A stretch of 64,000 bases of DNA from Paenirhizobium naphthalenivorans (GCF_007992095.1 NZ_BJZP01000017.1:1-64000), one strand, 5' to 3'; positions 42,106 to 51,822 are shown, counted from the stretch's first letter. The notes: a model not told the origin generated them from the letters alone. Made by a program: numbers and translations.

Positions 42106-43194
42106 TCAGCCGACGATCAGCTCGGTCCACTTCTGGTTCAACCAGTCCGACTTGGTCTGGTAGAGGTCGTAGCGCGGGGTGATCGGCTCGATGTCGGAAG
42201 ACACGGCGGCGAATTCCTCGGCTGTCAGGTCGAGCAGATCGCGTTTGACCGTCGGGGCGGTGCCGACCTTGCGCGACAGGATCGCCTGGATCGACGGCTG
42301 GCACATGTAGTCGATAAAGACATGGGCTTCTTCGGTCTTCTCCGAGGCGCGCGACAGCGCCCAGCAACCGGAATCCTGGATGCCACCTTCCTTCGGGAAG
42401 GTCGAGCGAACCGGGTTGCCGTCGGCGGCGGCAAGGCCGGTGACGTCGTGGTAATACTGCCCCATCGGGATTTCGCCCGACTTCAGCGCCTGTTCGAACT
42501 GGGCTTCGTCACGATACCAGAGACGGACGTTCGGCTTGACTTCAGCCAGCTTGTCGAAAGCTTTCAGAATGCCCTCTTCCGTGTCGAGCGCATTGGTGCC
42601 GCCAAAATAGGTCTTGGCCGTCACTTCGAGCAGGAAGGAGTTGGAGACGAGCGCCAGCAGGCCAAGCTTGTCTTCGTTCGCCGGGTCCCAAAGGGCTGCC
42701 CACGAGGTCGGCGCTTCCTTGTAGACGTCAGTGTTGGTGACAAGCGTGATGTACCAGGCAACGGCGCCGATACCGGCGATGCGGCCGTCCGGATACTTGT
42801 TGACGAAACGGTCGATCAGGTTCGAGGCGTTCTTGATCTTCGCCGTGTCGAGCGGTGCCCAGAGCTCGGTCGACTGGCCCTTCAGCATCGACACCTGCGA
42901 CACCATCGAAACGTCAGCCGGAGCCTGGCCGGCCTTGGCTGCCTGCTCAAGCTGCACGAGCCAGGCTTCGCCGGTCGGCTCGGCGATGGATTCGATAGCG
43001 ATGCCAGTCGCCTTGGTGAATTCGGGGAAGATATTCTTGTCGAACGAATCCTTGAAGTAGCCGCCGTAGACGCCAACCTTCAGCGACTTGTCCTGGGCAC
43101 GAAGGATCGACGGCATGGCGAGCATACCGGCGCCTGCCAGCGAGCCGGCCAGCACGCCGCGGCGGCTGACGGAAGCATTCAGAATTTTCTTCAT
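42106..43194 (-). CDS. Polyamine-type ABC transporter, substrate-binding protein (Tat-exported)
   Basis: 362 residues. The N-terminus MKKILNASVSRRGVLAGSLA has a twin-arginine pair (11-12) and a hydrophobic stretch ending near LRA (33), so export by the Tat system is likely. The mature protein is of the PotD/spermidine-putrescine type-2 fold: KVGVYGGYFKDSFDK, SWAALWDP and EAHVFIDYMCQP (read separately). ATG 43194 is chosen over the frame opening at 43227 because the Tat signal begins there. Likely ligand: polyamine, agmatine or another guanidino compound, judged from the upstream agmatinase-family gene. Confidence 0.87.
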   Translation of the reverse strand: MKKILNASVSRRGVLAGSLAGAGMLAMPSILRAQDKSLKVGVYGGYFKDSFDKNIFPEFTKATGIAIESIAEPTGEAWLVQLEQAAKAGQAPADVSMVSQVSMLKGQSTELWAPLDTAKIKNASNLIDRFVNKYPDGRIAGIGAVAWYITLVTNTDVYKEAPTSWAALWDPANEDKLGLLALVSNSFLLEVTAKTYFGGTNALDTEEGILKAFDKLAEVKPNVRLWYRDEAQFEQALKSGEIPMGQYYHDVTGLAAADGNPVRSTFPKEGGIQDSGCWALSRASEKTEEAHVFIDYMCQPSIQAILSRKVGTAPTVKRDLLDLTAEEFAAVSSDIEPITPRYDLYQTKSDWLNQKWTELIVG

Positions 43195-43236
43195 TGGTCG
43201 TGTTCCCTTGTCTTCGTTGGTTATCATGAAGTCCGA

Positions 43237-43264
43237 TCCGGGGCGCTGATAGCGCTGCCCCGGA
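43237..43264 (-). other. Stem-loop between the agmatinase-type and binding-protein genes
   Basis: TCCGGGGCGC (43237-43246) pairs with GCGC-TG-CCCCGGA (43252-43264), a 10-pair stem with a 2-base bulge, in the 85-base gap. It may cap the first transcript or adjust expression of the binding protein. Confidence 0.45.
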
Positions 43265-43279
43265 CAAAATTCCAGTCGT

Positions 43280-44335
43280 TCAGCGACCCTTGATCGCCGG
43301 ACTATAGACCATCAGGCTGAGGATTTCGAAGAGAACCTGCGCGCCGGCATGGGCCGTGTTGTGGGTCGCATCATACTGCGGAGCGACCTCCACAACATCG
43401 CCGCCGACGAGGTTCATGCCCTTGAGGCCGCGGATCAGCTCGAGCACTTCACGCGACGAAAGACCACCGACTTCCGGCGTGCCGGTGCCCGGCGCGATAC
43501 TCGGATCAAGGCTGTCGATGTCGAAGGAGAGATAGGTCGGGCCGTCGCCGATGATCTTCTTCGCCTTTTCGATGATGGCAGGCATACCAAGGCCAGTGAC
43601 CTCCTCGGCATGGATCACCGTCATGCCGGATTCATAGGAAAACTCCCACAGATATTCGGCAGGACCACGGATACCGATCTGGATGGTGCGGCTCGGGTCG
43701 AGCGAACCATCCAGAACCGCATTACGGAAGGGGCCACCATGATGAAACTTCGACTGGTCGAACGGACCACCGGTGTCACAGTGCGCATCAATGTGGACGA
43801 GGCCAACCGGACCATGTTTCTTGGCGATGGGCTTCAGAATCGACTGGCTGATCGAATGGTCACCCCCCACCGAAAGCGGCAGGACGCCGGCTTCGACGAT
43901 CTTCGTCATGTACCGTTCGATGTCCTCATGGCTGAGTTCCAGGCGGTAGCGGCTGGAAAAGGGCACGTCGCCGATGTCGCCAACCTTGAGGTCGAAAATC
44001 GGTGCGCAGTCGAGCACATGGTTGTAGGGGCCGATGCGGTCGATGGCCCGCAAGGCGCGAGGTCCAAAGCGCGAGCCCGGACGGTTGGACACGCCAAGGT
44101 CCATCGGCACGCCGACGATCGCCACCTGCAGATCGCCGAAATCCGGGTTCTGCGGGTCGACCGGCCGGTGCGGCGCCGAAAGGAAGGTCGGCACACCAGC
44201 GTAAGGTGCTGCGCGCGTGCCGCCCTGGAAAATCTTCTCGCCAACCTTGGCGAACTTCGGATCGAAAATCTCGCCGGCATTGTCACCACCAAATTTGGCA
44301 CGCAGGTCAGCAAGCTTCTTTTCGTCGAACGTCAT
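43280..44335 (-). CDS. Agmatinase/ureohydrolase-family enzyme
   Basis: 351 residues of the arginase/agmatinase fold. All metal-ligand motifs are present: GGDHSI (about 148-153), HIDAHCDTGG (about 172-181) and SFDIDSLDPSIAPGTGTPE (near 255-273, read in part). Such enzymes hydrolyse guanidino compounds to urea and an amine using Mn or Ni. The protein is longer than E. coli SpeB (about 306), with an N-terminal extension to about residue 60, as in guanidinobutyrase/guanidinopropionase-type relatives; exact substrate is therefore open. It is first in an operon with a polyamine-type importer and diverges from a LysR gene. Confidence 0.87.
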   Translation of the reverse strand: MTFDEKKLADLRAKFGGDNAGEIFDPKFAKVGEKIFQGGTRAAPYAGVPTFLSAPHRPVDPQNPDFGDLQVAIVGVPMDLGVSNRPGSRFGPRALRAIDRIGPYNHVLDCAPIFDLKVGDIGDVPFSSRYRLELSHEDIERYMTKIVEAGVLPLSVGGDHSISQSILKPIAKKHGPVGLVHIDAHCDTGGPFDQSKFHHGGPFRNAVLDGSLDPSRTIQIGIRGPAEYLWEFSYESGMTVIHAEEVTGLGMPAIIEKAKKIIGDGPTYLSFDIDSLDPSIAPGTGTPEVGGLSSREVLELIRGLKGMNLVGGDVVEVAPQYDATHNTAHAGAQVLFEILSLMVYSPAIKGR

Positions 44336-44476
44336 GACTTCACCCTTTTCGCATCAGCACGACAGGCACTCCGATCGCGCAACGACTGTTTATGCGGCAG
44401 ACCTTCGACCTGCCTTTAATGTGAGCATTAATCCGCAAAGCCTATGGAAATGCAATTCACGATGTTATAGCAATCG

Positions 44477-44495
44477 TTGTGAGAAAAATTCACAA
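44477..44495. promoter_or_regulatory. Candidate operator before the GcvA-like lysR gene
   Basis: TTGTGA-N7-TCACAA is a perfect inverted repeat ending 12 bases before the regulator start, in the AT-richer gap between it and the divergent agmatinase-type gene. Position suggests autoregulation. Confidence 0.45.
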
Positions 44496-44507
44496 AGCAA
44501 AAACCCG

Positions 44508-45518
44508 ATGTCGAACCGTTTGCCGCCGCTCAATCCGCTCCGCGCCTTCGAGGCTGCGGCCCGGCGCGGCTCGATTTCAGCCGCCGCGCGTGAGCTGAAC
44601 GTCACCCATGGCGCGGTGAGCCACCAGATCAAGACGCTCGAGGAAACGCTGAAGGCGGCGCTGTTCGAGCGCGGCGGCAAGCGGTTGAAGCTGACTCCAC
44701 AGGGCGCGCTTTTGCTGCCGGCAGTGTCCTCCGCCTTCGACGGCATTGCGGCCGCCACCGCGCTGATGAACCGACCCTCGACCAGCGGCTCACTGCGTAT
44801 ATCCTGCGTGCCGGCACTGCTGTCGCTGTGGCTGATCCCGCGGATGAACAGCTTCTCCGAGCAATATCCGGAGATCAGCCTGACGCTGACCTCAAGCAAT
44901 GACGCGGACCTCATCCATTCGCCCGACATCGACATTGCCATTCTCTACGGCCCCGGCGGCTGGCGCGACTGCTGGACGCGATTGTGGAGCACGCTGCAAC
45001 TATTCCCGGTCGTATCGCCCACACTCCTCAATTCCCGGCCGCTCCGCTCAATCCGCGACCTGCGCGACCATGTACTGCTGCACGGCGACGATGGCCGGGA
45101 ATGGAACACCTGGCTGGCCGCCGCCGATCAACTCGACGTGCCGCGCGGGCGGCAGCATTTCATGAGCGATGCGCGACTGTCGACCGAGGCCGCCCGTCAT
45201 GGACAGGGGGTGTCTCTTGGCGACAGCATCACCGCGTCGAGCCTGATCGCCGCCGGCGAGCTGGTCATCCCCTTCGACCTGTCGGTGCCGGCGACCAACG
45301 CCTTTTATGTCGCGACCCGCAACGATTTGCGCACCGCACCGATCGTCCGCGTCTTCATCGACTGGCTGTTCTCCACGCTGGAAAACGAGCGTAGTTCGCA
45401 AACGAGTCCGGTGATCCGCCAAGCGAACCGCAGCCGCACGCCAAGGACCGCCAAGACCCAGCCAGCCCTTAAATCCGACATTTCCCATCCCGGCGCAAAC
45501 GCCGAAACGACCTCCTGA
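44508..45518 (+). CDS. LysR-family regulator, GcvA-like
   Basis: 336 residues. It opens MSNRLPPLNPLRAFEAAARRG, the typical GcvA-subgroup start, with the winged helix at about 8-67 and an effector domain at about 95-300. The last 35 residues are polar and basic and not part of the fold. ATG 44508 fits the family start; the frame stays open upstream inside the divergent gene. It diverges from the agmatinase-type operon and is followed after 17 bases by an aminotransferase gene, so it may control both directions. Confidence 0.87.
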   Translation: MSNRLPPLNPLRAFEAAARRGSISAAARELNVTHGAVSHQIKTLEETLKAALFERGGKRLKLTPQGALLLPAVSSAFDGIAAATALMNRPSTSGSLRISCVPALLSLWLIPRMNSFSEQYPEISLTLTSSNDADLIHSPDIDIAILYGPGGWRDCWTRLWSTLQLFPVVSPTLLNSRPLRSIRDLRDHVLLHGDDGREWNTWLAAADQLDVPRGRQHFMSDARLSTEAARHGQGVSLGDSITASSLIAAGELVIPFDLSVPATNAFYVATRNDLRTAPIVRVFIDWLFSTLENERSSQTSPVIRQANRSRTPRTAKTQPALKSDISHPGANAETTS

Positions 45519-45535
45519 AACAGACGAGTAAGACC

Positions 45536-46711
45536 ATGCCCGCATCCGCTTTCAACCCACTGATCAACCGCCTCTCCCCGCCACCGGTGCCTTCCGTCTT
45601 CGCCTGGGCCCGGGCCTATGACGGCGCCCGCGGCCCGCTGATCGACCTATCCCAGGCCGTTCCAGGTTATCCTCCGCATCCAGACATGCTGACCTGGCTC
45701 GGCGAAGCAGCCTCATCCCGCGCCTATGCTGGCTACGGACCGATCGAGGGGGAAGCGGACCTGCGGACGGCCTATGCGACCGAGATGACGGACATCTATG
45801 GCGCAACGGTCAAAGCTGCGAACATCCACATCACATCCGGCTGCAACCAGGCTTTCATGGCCGCCGCTATGGCGATTGCCGGGCCGGGCGATGCGGTTGC
45901 CCTGACCGACCCCTACTACTTCAATCAGGAAACCACGCTCGCCATGATGGGCATCGAACGCCGCCTGCTGTGGCTCGATCCGGCGAACGGCTTCGTTCCC
46001 AACATCGAAGCGGTGCGCAAGATCCTCGCAACGGGCGTCAAGGCGCTCGGGCTGGTTTCGCCGAACAATCCGACCGGCGCGGTCTATCCGGCCGGCCTGC
46101 TCGGCGAGATCTTCGCGGCTTGCCGTGACGCCGGCGCCTGGCTGATGCTGGACGAGACCTATCGCGACTTCCTGCCGGAAGGCGAGCGCCCGCATGACCT
46201 GCTGTCGGTGCCGGGCTGGGAGGACAACCTGATCCTGCTCTATTCCTTCTCCAAGTCCTTCTGCATCCCCGGCCATCGCCTGGGCGCAGTGACCGCCGGT
46301 CCGAAGGCCGTCGCCGAGATCGCCAAGGTGATGGACAACTTGCAGATCTGCGCGCCGCGCGCACCGCAAGCGGCGATTGCCCGCGCCATTCCGGCGCTGA
46401 AAGACTGGCGCAACGCCAACCGCGCGGAGATCGCCAGACGCGCCGATACCTTGCGCGCCGTCATGGCCGAGCTTCCGGACTGGAAGATGGATTCCATCGG
46501 CGCCTATTTCGCCTTCATCCGCCACCCGTTCGCCGGCACGCTTTCGGCGGAAGTGGCGGAAAGACTGGCAAAGCAGGCGGGCGTCGTCTGCATTCCGGGC
46601 GCCTATTTCGGCGAGGGGCAGGAGAATTACCTGCGGTTCGCCTTCGCCAATGCCGACAGCGCGACCATCGCCTCGCTGCGCGGGCGGCTAGCCGGCTTCA
46701 CGCTCAGCTGA
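45536..46711 (+). CDS. PLP-dependent class I/II aminotransferase
   Basis: 391 residues of fold type I. The SPNNPTGAVYP motif (about 178-188), DETYRDF (about 204-210) and SFSKSFCIPGHRLG (about 238-251), whose first Lys holds pyridoxal phosphate, are all present; Arg binding the substrate carboxylate is in YLRFAFAN near the C-terminus. It exchanges amino groups between an amino acid or amine and a 2-oxo acid. Its 17-base distance from the lysR gene implies co-expression; with the divergent agmatinase-type operon it could act on a product of amine breakdown. Substrate unknown. Confidence 0.87.
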   Translation: MPASAFNPLINRLSPPPVPSVFAWARAYDGARGPLIDLSQAVPGYPPHPDMLTWLGEAASSRAYAGYGPIEGEADLRTAYATEMTDIYGATVKAANIHITSGCNQAFMAAAMAIAGPGDAVALTDPYYFNQETTLAMMGIERRLLWLDPANGFVPNIEAVRKILATGVKALGLVSPNNPTGAVYPAGLLGEIFAACRDAGAWLMLDETYRDFLPEGERPHDLLSVPGWEDNLILLYSFSKSFCIPGHRLGAVTAGPKAVAEIAKVMDNLQICAPRAPQAAIARAIPALKDWRNANRAEIARRADTLRAVMAELPDWKMDSIGAYFAFIRHPFAGTLSAEVAERLAKQAGVVCIPGAYFGEGQENYLRFAFANADSATIASLRGRLAGFTLS

Positions 46712-46732
46712 ACCGGCACGACGGGGAGCAGG

Positions 46733-47953
46733 ATGCATATGACCGCACGGCGCATAGCGATCATCGGTGGAGGACCGGCGGGCCTGATGGCCGCCGAACA
46801 GCTGTCACATGCCGGCCATGCTGTCACAGTCTACGAGGCCATGCCGACCGTTGCCCGCAAGTTTTTGCTGGCGGGCAAGTCCGGGCTCAACATCACCCAT
46901 TCCGAGCCCTATGAGCGCTTCGTCGCACGCTTTGGGGCGGCAGCCCGGTGGCTCCGCCCGATGCTCGACGGCTTCACTCCGCAGGACGTGCGCGACTGGG
47001 CCGACGGTCTTGGCACCGAAACCTTCACCGGCACCTCGGGACGGGTTTTTCCGAAGGCCATGAAGGCTTCGCCGCTGCTGCGCGCCTGGCTGAAACGACT
47101 GGAGGCGCAGGGTGTGAGAATCCTCACCCGCCACCGCTGGATCGGCTTCGACGGCAATGCCTGCCGGATCGACACACCGCACGGGCAAGAGACGGTTCAG
47201 GCCGACGCCGTGCTGCTGGCACTTGGCGGGGCGAGCTGGCCGAAGCTCGGGTCGGACGCGGTCTGGGTTCCCTGGCTTCAGGCGCAGGGCGTCGATGTCG
47301 CCCAGTTCCGACCCGCCAATTGCGGCTTCGACTGCGCTTTCTCCGAAGCCTTCACCGAACGTTTTGCCGGAGAGCCGGTCAAGTCGGTGACGGCAACCAG
47401 CGCCGCTGGCACCACCCAAGGCGAGTTCGTCATCAGCCGCAACGGCATTGAGGGCAGTCTGATCTACGCCCATGCCAGCGCCTTGCGGGACGCGCTGCAA
47501 AAGGACGGTACGGCCAACCTCGTTCTCGACCTCGCACCCGGCCGAACCATCGACAGGCTGACGCGGGATCTCGAACGGCAGGATGCCAAGGCGAGCTTTT
47601 CCAACCGCTTGAGAAAAGGCGCTAGCCTCGACGGCGTGAAAGCGGCTCTGTTGAGGGAGCAGGTTTCGGACGCCAGCCAGCTTGATGCCCCGCGTCTTGC
47701 CGAAGCCATCAAGGCGCTGCCCCTGCCCGTCGTCGCCCCTCGGCCGATCGCCGAGGCGATTTCGTCGGCCGGCGGAATCACTTTCGACAGCGTCGACGAA
47801 AACCTGATGCTGAAGGCCTTGCCCGGCACCTTCGTCGCCGGCGAGATGCTGGATTGGGAGGCACCGACCGGAGGCTACCTGCTGACAGCCTGCCTGGCGA
47901 GCGGGAGGAGCGTGGCCCACGGCATTGAAACCTGGCTGGCGAAGGGCGGCTAA
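46733..47953 (+). CDS. FAD-dependent HI0933/TIGR03862-type flavoprotein
   Basis: 406 residues. N-terminal dinucleotide fold RIAIIGGGPAGLMAAEQLSH (6-25), then KFLLAGKSGLNITHSEP (about 44-60), characteristic of the HI0933-like flavoproteins, and a C-terminal FAD-closing motif GEMLDWEAPTGGYLLTACLASG (read in part). Members are cytoplasmic NAD(P)/FAD oxidoreductases of unknown reaction. ATG 46733 has GGGGAGCAGG; a second ATG two codons on is possible. It follows the aminotransferase gene by 21 bases, but its phylogenetic spread suggests general housekeeping rather than the amine pathway. Confidence 0.85.
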   Translation: MHMTARRIAIIGGGPAGLMAAEQLSHAGHAVTVYEAMPTVARKFLLAGKSGLNITHSEPYERFVARFGAAARWLRPMLDGFTPQDVRDWADGLGTETFTGTSGRVFPKAMKASPLLRAWLKRLEAQGVRILTRHRWIGFDGNACRIDTPHGQETVQADAVLLALGGASWPKLGSDAVWVPWLQAQGVDVAQFRPANCGFDCAFSEAFTERFAGEPVKSVTATSAAGTTQGEFVISRNGIEGSLIYAHASALRDALQKDGTANLVLDLAPGRTIDRLTRDLERQDAKASFSNRLRKGASLDGVKAALLREQVSDASQLDAPRLAEAIKALPLPVVAPRPIAEAISSAGGITFDSVDENLMLKALPGTFVAGEMLDWEAPTGGYLLTACLASGRSVAHGIETWLAKGG

Positions 47954-48012
47954 CGCCGCCACAGATGCAAAGGCGCCGACCGGGCGGCGTCGGGCTGGTT
48001 CGTTGCGCGTCT

Positions 48013-48030
48013 GCGCTGGTTAGCCAGCGC
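48013..48030. terminator. Weak terminator-like stem after the flavoprotein gene
   Basis: GCGCTGG (48013-48019) and CCAGCGC (48024-48030) form a 7-pair stem with TTAG loop, 60 bases after the stop. No T-run. Confidence 0.35.
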
Positions 48031-48118
48031 TGACGCTTTGACCCGGCGACGACACCGGCCTACGCTCACGCGTGCGAGGGCAGCACGATCAGGCGCTGCC
48101 GGGAGGAAACAAAAGCCG

Positions 48119-48919
48119 ATGAAATTCGCACTTAATTACATGACCGCGCCGGCCATGCCAGTCGCAGACTTTCTCGACCTTGCACTCTCGCTCGGCATCA
48201 AGGCCGTCGAGATCCGCAACGATCTGGCGGACAACGCCATTCTCGACGGCACACCGGCCACGACAATCAGGAGACTGACCGAAGAGCGCGACATCGAGAT
48301 CATCTCGATCAATGCGCTACAACGTTTCAACGCCTGGAGCGAGGCACGTGCCCGGGAGGCGCGCTCGCTGCTTGCCTATGCCCGTGATTGCGGCGCCAAT
48401 GCGCTGGTGCTCGTACCAACGAACGACGGATCCGGCCGCGAAAATGGCGTGCGGCAGGAGAGCCTGCGGCTGGCGCTCACGGAACTGAAACCACTTTTTG
48501 AGGACGCAGGGATCACTGGCCTGGTGGAGCCGCTCGGCTTCGAGATTTGCTCGCTGCGTTCCAAGCGGGAGGCAGTGGATGCGATCGAATCCGTCGGCGG
48601 CAACGTCTTCAAGCTGGTGCACGACACTTTCCACCATCATCTGGCCGGCGAGAGCCAGATCTTCCCCGACCACACCGGGCTGGTGCACATATCCGGTGTC
48701 ACCGATCCGGATGTGTCGCCCGCCGCCATGCAGGACAGCCACCGGACGCTGGTCGACGCTTTGGACCGGCTCGGCACTATCGGTCAGATCGGCGCGCTCC
48801 GCGCCGCCGGGTATGCGGGCCACCTGTCCTTCGAACCCTTTGCCCGTAGCGTTCATACTCTCACTGATCCGGGTGCCGCGCTGAGGACGAGCATCGACCA
48901 TATCCGGGCGACCGCTTAG
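48119..48919 (+). CDS. TIM-barrel sugar isomerase, IolI-like
   Basis: 266 residues of the xylose isomerase-like TIM barrel. The start MKFALNYMTAP, the EIRNDLADN segment with the first metal-site Glu, NAWSEARAREARSL, and the later VEPLGFE, VHDTFHHHL and HISGV stretches, with Glu, Asp/His and His ligands, match 2-keto-myo-inositol isomerase (IolI). ATG 48119 follows GGGAGGAAAC, whereas the frame upstream has no site. It lies directly before a myo-inositol-type ABC operon, which supports an inositol role, but the rest of the iol pathway is outside the window. Confidence 0.8.
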   Translation: MKFALNYMTAPAMPVADFLDLALSLGIKAVEIRNDLADNAILDGTPATTIRRLTEERDIEIISINALQRFNAWSEARAREARSLLAYARDCGANALVLVPTNDGSGRENGVRQESLRLALTELKPLFEDAGITGLVEPLGFEICSLRSKREAVDAIESVGGNVFKLVHDTFHHHLAGESQIFPDHTGLVHISGVTDPDVSPAAMQDSHRTLVDALDRLGTIGQIGALRAAGYAGHLSFEPFARSVHTLTDPGAALRTSIDHIRATA

Positions 48920-49281
48920 GGCGCAAAGCAGCATTGCAAACCGGATGCCATCCTCTCCGCCTGCCATGCTGTAAGCGCTCTGGCGCCCCATTCCTTCGGG
49001 AGGCGACACACAATCAATGGAATGGAAATTCCATTTCACCTCCACCGCCTCCCGCCATTTTCTCCCGCTCTTCCCGCCATATAGCCGAAATCTGCGTGAT
49101 GCGGTCATCTGTCCGTTGACGGGCTCATCAAAAAATGGAATAAATTATCCGCATTTAAGGATTAGCGGTCTATTTATTCCGTTTATCTGACGCGTCGGGA
49201 GCGCGGAGCGAGTGCAGGTCGGTCAAAGGCCGGCCTCCGGCAGGAGAAGGTGAGCCGGACACCATCTGAGGAGGAAATATC
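48920..49281. other. Regulatory gap before the inositol ABC operon
   Basis: 362 bases without a gene. It contains an IolR-type GGAA-N6-TTCC box at 49019-49032, a near copy GGAA-N6-ATCC at 49137-49150 in an AT-rich promoter-like stretch, and a leader (49195-49260) with a CCGGCCTCCGGCAGG-type partial stem. The ribosome site GAGGAGGAAA precedes the binding-protein start. Confidence 0.6.
49019..49032. promoter_or_regulatory. IolR-type operator GGAA-N6-TTCC
   Basis: GGAA (49019-49022), TGGAAA, TTCC (49029-49032) matches the palindrome reported for the RpiR-like inositol repressor IolR of Sinorhizobium meliloti, as I recall it. It lies between the IolI-like gene and the inositol transporter. Confidence 0.6.
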
Positions 49282-50211
49282 ATGAAGAAGCTCATTCTGG
49301 GCGCCGCCATGTCCGTTCTTTTGAGCACGGCCGCCCATGCGGAAACCGTCGGCGTGTCGATGGCGCTGTTCGACGACAACTTCCTGACCGTCCTGCGCAA
49401 CGGCATGCAGGACTATGCCAAGACCCTGGACGGCGTGACGCTGCAGATTGAGGACGCGCAAAACGACGTCGCCAAGCAGCAGAGCCAGATCCAGAACTTC
49501 ATCGCCGCCGGGGTCGACGCGATCGTCGTCAACCCGGTCGACACCGATGCGACCGTGGCCATGTCGAAGATCGCCGCCGATGCGGGTATTCCGCTGGTTT
49601 ATGTCAACCGCGAGCCGGTCAATGTCAACGAACTGCCCGACAAACAGTCCTTCGTCGCTTCGGAGGAAATCGTCGCCGGCACGCTCGAGGCCCAGGAAGT
49701 CTGCCGGTTGCTCGGCGGCAAGGGCAAGGCCGTCGTCATGATGGGCGAACTGTCCAACCAGGGCGCCCGCATGCGCACCAAGGCGGTTCATGACGTGATG
49801 GCCACCGACGGCTGCAAGGGCATTGAGATCGTCGAAGAGCAAACCGCCAACTGGCAGCGCACCCAGGGCGCCGACCTGGTGACCAACTGGCTGTCGAGCG
49901 GGCTCGAGTTCAACGCCGTCATCGCCAATAATGACGAGATGGCGATCGGCGCTGCGCAGGCGTTGAAGGCTGCCGGCAAGGACATGAAGGACTATGTCGT
50001 GGCCGGTGTCGACGCCACCCAGGACGCGCTCGCCGCCATGGAGGCGGGCGACCTTGACGTTACGGTGTTCCAGAACGCCGCCGGTCAGGGCAAGGGCGCT
50101 CTCGACGCGGCGCTAAAGATCGCCAAGGGCGAGAGCGTCGAAAAGAAGGTCTACATCCCCTTCGAACTCGTCACGACGGAGAACCTCAAGGACTACCAGA
50201 GCAAGAACTGA
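49282..50211 (+). CDS. ibpA: myo-Inositol-type ABC transporter, substrate-binding protein
   Basis: 309 residues. Sec signal peptide with cleavage after AHA (residue 20). The mature protein is a type-1 sugar-binding fold: GVSMALFDDNFLTVLRNGM (read in part), QIEDAQNDVAKQQSQIQNFI (read in part) and VIANNDEMAIGAAQALKAAG. The FDDNFLTVLRNGM opening and the AVDTDATV-like hinge match rhizobial inositol-binding proteins (IbpA). It captures ligand in the periplasm for the IatA-IatP importer encoded next. A strong GAGGAGGAAATATC site precedes ATG 49282. Confidence 0.85.
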   Translation: MKKLILGAAMSVLLSTAAHAETVGVSMALFDDNFLTVLRNGMQDYAKTLDGVTLQIEDAQNDVAKQQSQIQNFIAAGVDAIVVNPVDTDATVAMSKIAADAGIPLVYVNREPVNVNELPDKQSFVASEEIVAGTLEAQEVCRLLGGKGKAVVMMGELSNQGARMRTKAVHDVMATDGCKGIEIVEEQTANWQRTQGADLVTNWLSSGLEFNAVIANNDEMAIGAAQALKAAGKDMKDYVVAGVDATQDALAAMEAGDLDVTVFQNAAGQGKGALDAALKIAKGESVEKKVYIPFELVTTENLKDYQSKN

Positions 50212-50229
50212 TCCCACTTCGGAACTAGA

Positions 50230-50255
50230 GGAATGCGGGCTTACGCCCGCATTCC
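50230..50255 (+). other. Stem-loop between ibpA and iatA
   Basis: GGAATGCGGGC (50230-50240) and GCCCGCATTCC (50245-50255) form a perfect 11-pair stem with TTAC loop, in the 72-base gap after the binding-protein gene. It has the same position as the palindrome at 7865-7896 in the ytf operon and likely sets the ratio of binding protein to transporter. Confidence 0.7.
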
Positions 50256-50283
50256 AACCGTATGACGCGTGAGGAGAATTGCC

Positions 50284-51822
50284 ATGGTCAGCCCGACAAC
50301 GATGGCCGCCGTCCGCAAGAGCGGCGTCGTGCCCAATGCCGAATACCTTCTGGCCGCCGAAGGCGTGCGCAAGGAATTTCCCGGCGTCGTCGCCCTCGAT
50401 GACGTGACCTTCCGCCTGAAGCGCGGCAGCGTACATGCGCTGATGGGCGAAAACGGCGCAGGGAAATCAACGCTGATGAAGATCCTCGCCGGCATCTACC
50501 ATCCAGACAAGGGTACAGTGCAGCTGAAAGGCATCAACATCCGGCTGGAATCACCGCTCGACGCACTGGAAAACGGCATCGCCATGATCCATCAGGAACT
50601 CAACCTGATGGCGTCGATGACGGTAGCGGAGAACATCTGGATCCGCCGAGAGCCGCTGAACCGCTTAGGTTTCGTCGATCACAAGGAGATGAACCGCAAG
50701 ACGGCGGAACTCTTCAATCGACTGAACATTGCCATCCATCCGCAGACCACGGTAGGGGAACTCTCCGTCGCCAACCGGCAGATGGTCGAGATCGCCAAGG
50801 CGGTTTCCTATGAATCCGACGTCCTGATCATGGACGAGCCGACCTCGGCGCTGACCGAACGCGAGGTGGAACATCTTTTCCATATCATCCGCGGCCTGCG
50901 CGACCAGGGCATAGGTATCGTTTACATCACGCACAAGATGAACGAGCTATTCGAGATCGCCGACGAATTCTCGGTCTTCCGTGACGGCAAGTATATCGGC
51001 ACCCACGCATCGACCGATGTGACGCGCGACGACATCATCCGCATGATGGTCGGCCGCGAGATCACCCAGATGTTCCCAAAGGAGGTCGTACCGCTCGGCG
51101 ACACCGTGCTGTCGGTCAAGAACCTGACGCTCGACGGAATCTTCAAGGACGTTTCCTTCGACGTGCGCGCCGGCGAGATCCTCGGCGTCGCCGGCCTCGT
51201 GGGTTCGGGTCGCTCCAATGTTGCGGAAACGATCTTCGGTGTGACGCCGGCCTCGTCCGGGACGATCGAGATCGATGGCAGACCAGTCGACATCGACAGC
51301 CCGACCGAGGCGATCGGCCATCGCATGGCTTTCCTGACCGAGGACCGCAAGGAGACCGGCTGCCTGCTGATCCTCAACGTGCTTGAAAACATGCAGATCG
51401 CCGTGCTTCAGGACAAGTTCGTCAGGATCGGCTTCGTTGAACAGGCAGCACTGTCGGCCGAATGCGAGGAGATGTGCCGCAAGCTGCGCGTCAAGACGCC
51501 TAATATGAACGAGCGTATCGAAAACCTGTCGGGCGGCAACCAGCAGAAGGTGCTGATCGGCCGCTGGATGCTGACCAATCCGCGCATCCTGATCCTCGAC
51601 GAGCCGACGCGCGGTATTGATGTCGGCGCCAAGGCGGAGATCCACCGGCTGGTGACGGAGATGGCGAAGAACGGCGTCGCCGTGATCATGATCTCCTCGG
51701 AAATGCCGGAGGTGCTCGGCATGAGCGACCGGATCATGGTCATGCACGAGGGCCGCGTCACGGGCTTCCTCGACTGCGCGGAAGCCACACAGATCAAGGT
51801 CATGGACTTGGCGGCACGCTGA
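50284..51822 (+). CDS. iatA: myo-Inositol-type ABC transporter, ATP-binding protein
   Basis: 512 residues with duplicated nucleotide-binding domains. Walker [10 protein letters not shown] at 55-63 in the first; [19 protein letters not shown] (read in part) as its Walker B; second-half [15 protein letters not shown] and [17 protein letters not shown]. As is common for CUT2 ATPases, the second Walker A (GLVGSGRSN) is degenerate. ATG 50284 follows GAGGAGAATT. It energises uptake by IatP with IbpA. Cytoplasmic face of the inner membrane. Confidence 0.9.
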   Translation: MVSPTTMAAVRKSGVVPNAEYLLAAEGVRKEFPGVVALDDVTFRLKRGSVHALMGENGAGKSTLMKILAGIYHPDKGTVQLKGINIRLESPLDALENGIAMIHQELNLMASMTVAENIWIRREPLNRLGFVDHKEMNRKTAELFNRLNIAIHPQTTVGELSVANRQMVEIAKAVSYESDVLIMDEPTSALTEREVEHLFHIIRGLRDQGIGIVYITHKMNELFEIADEFSVFRDGKYIGTHASTDVTRDDIIRMMVGREITQMFPKEVVPLGDTVLSVKNLTLDGIFKDVSFDVRAGEILGVAGLVGSGRSNVAETIFGVTPASSGTIEIDGRPVDIDSPTEAIGHRMAFLTEDRKETGCLLILNVLENMQIAVLQDKFVRIGFVEQAALSAECEEMCRKLRVKTPNMNERIENLSGGNQQKVLIGRWMLTNPRILILDEPTRGIDVGAKAEIHRLVTEMAKNGVAVIMISSEMPEVLGMSDRIMVMHEGRVTGFLDCAEATQIKVMDLAAR

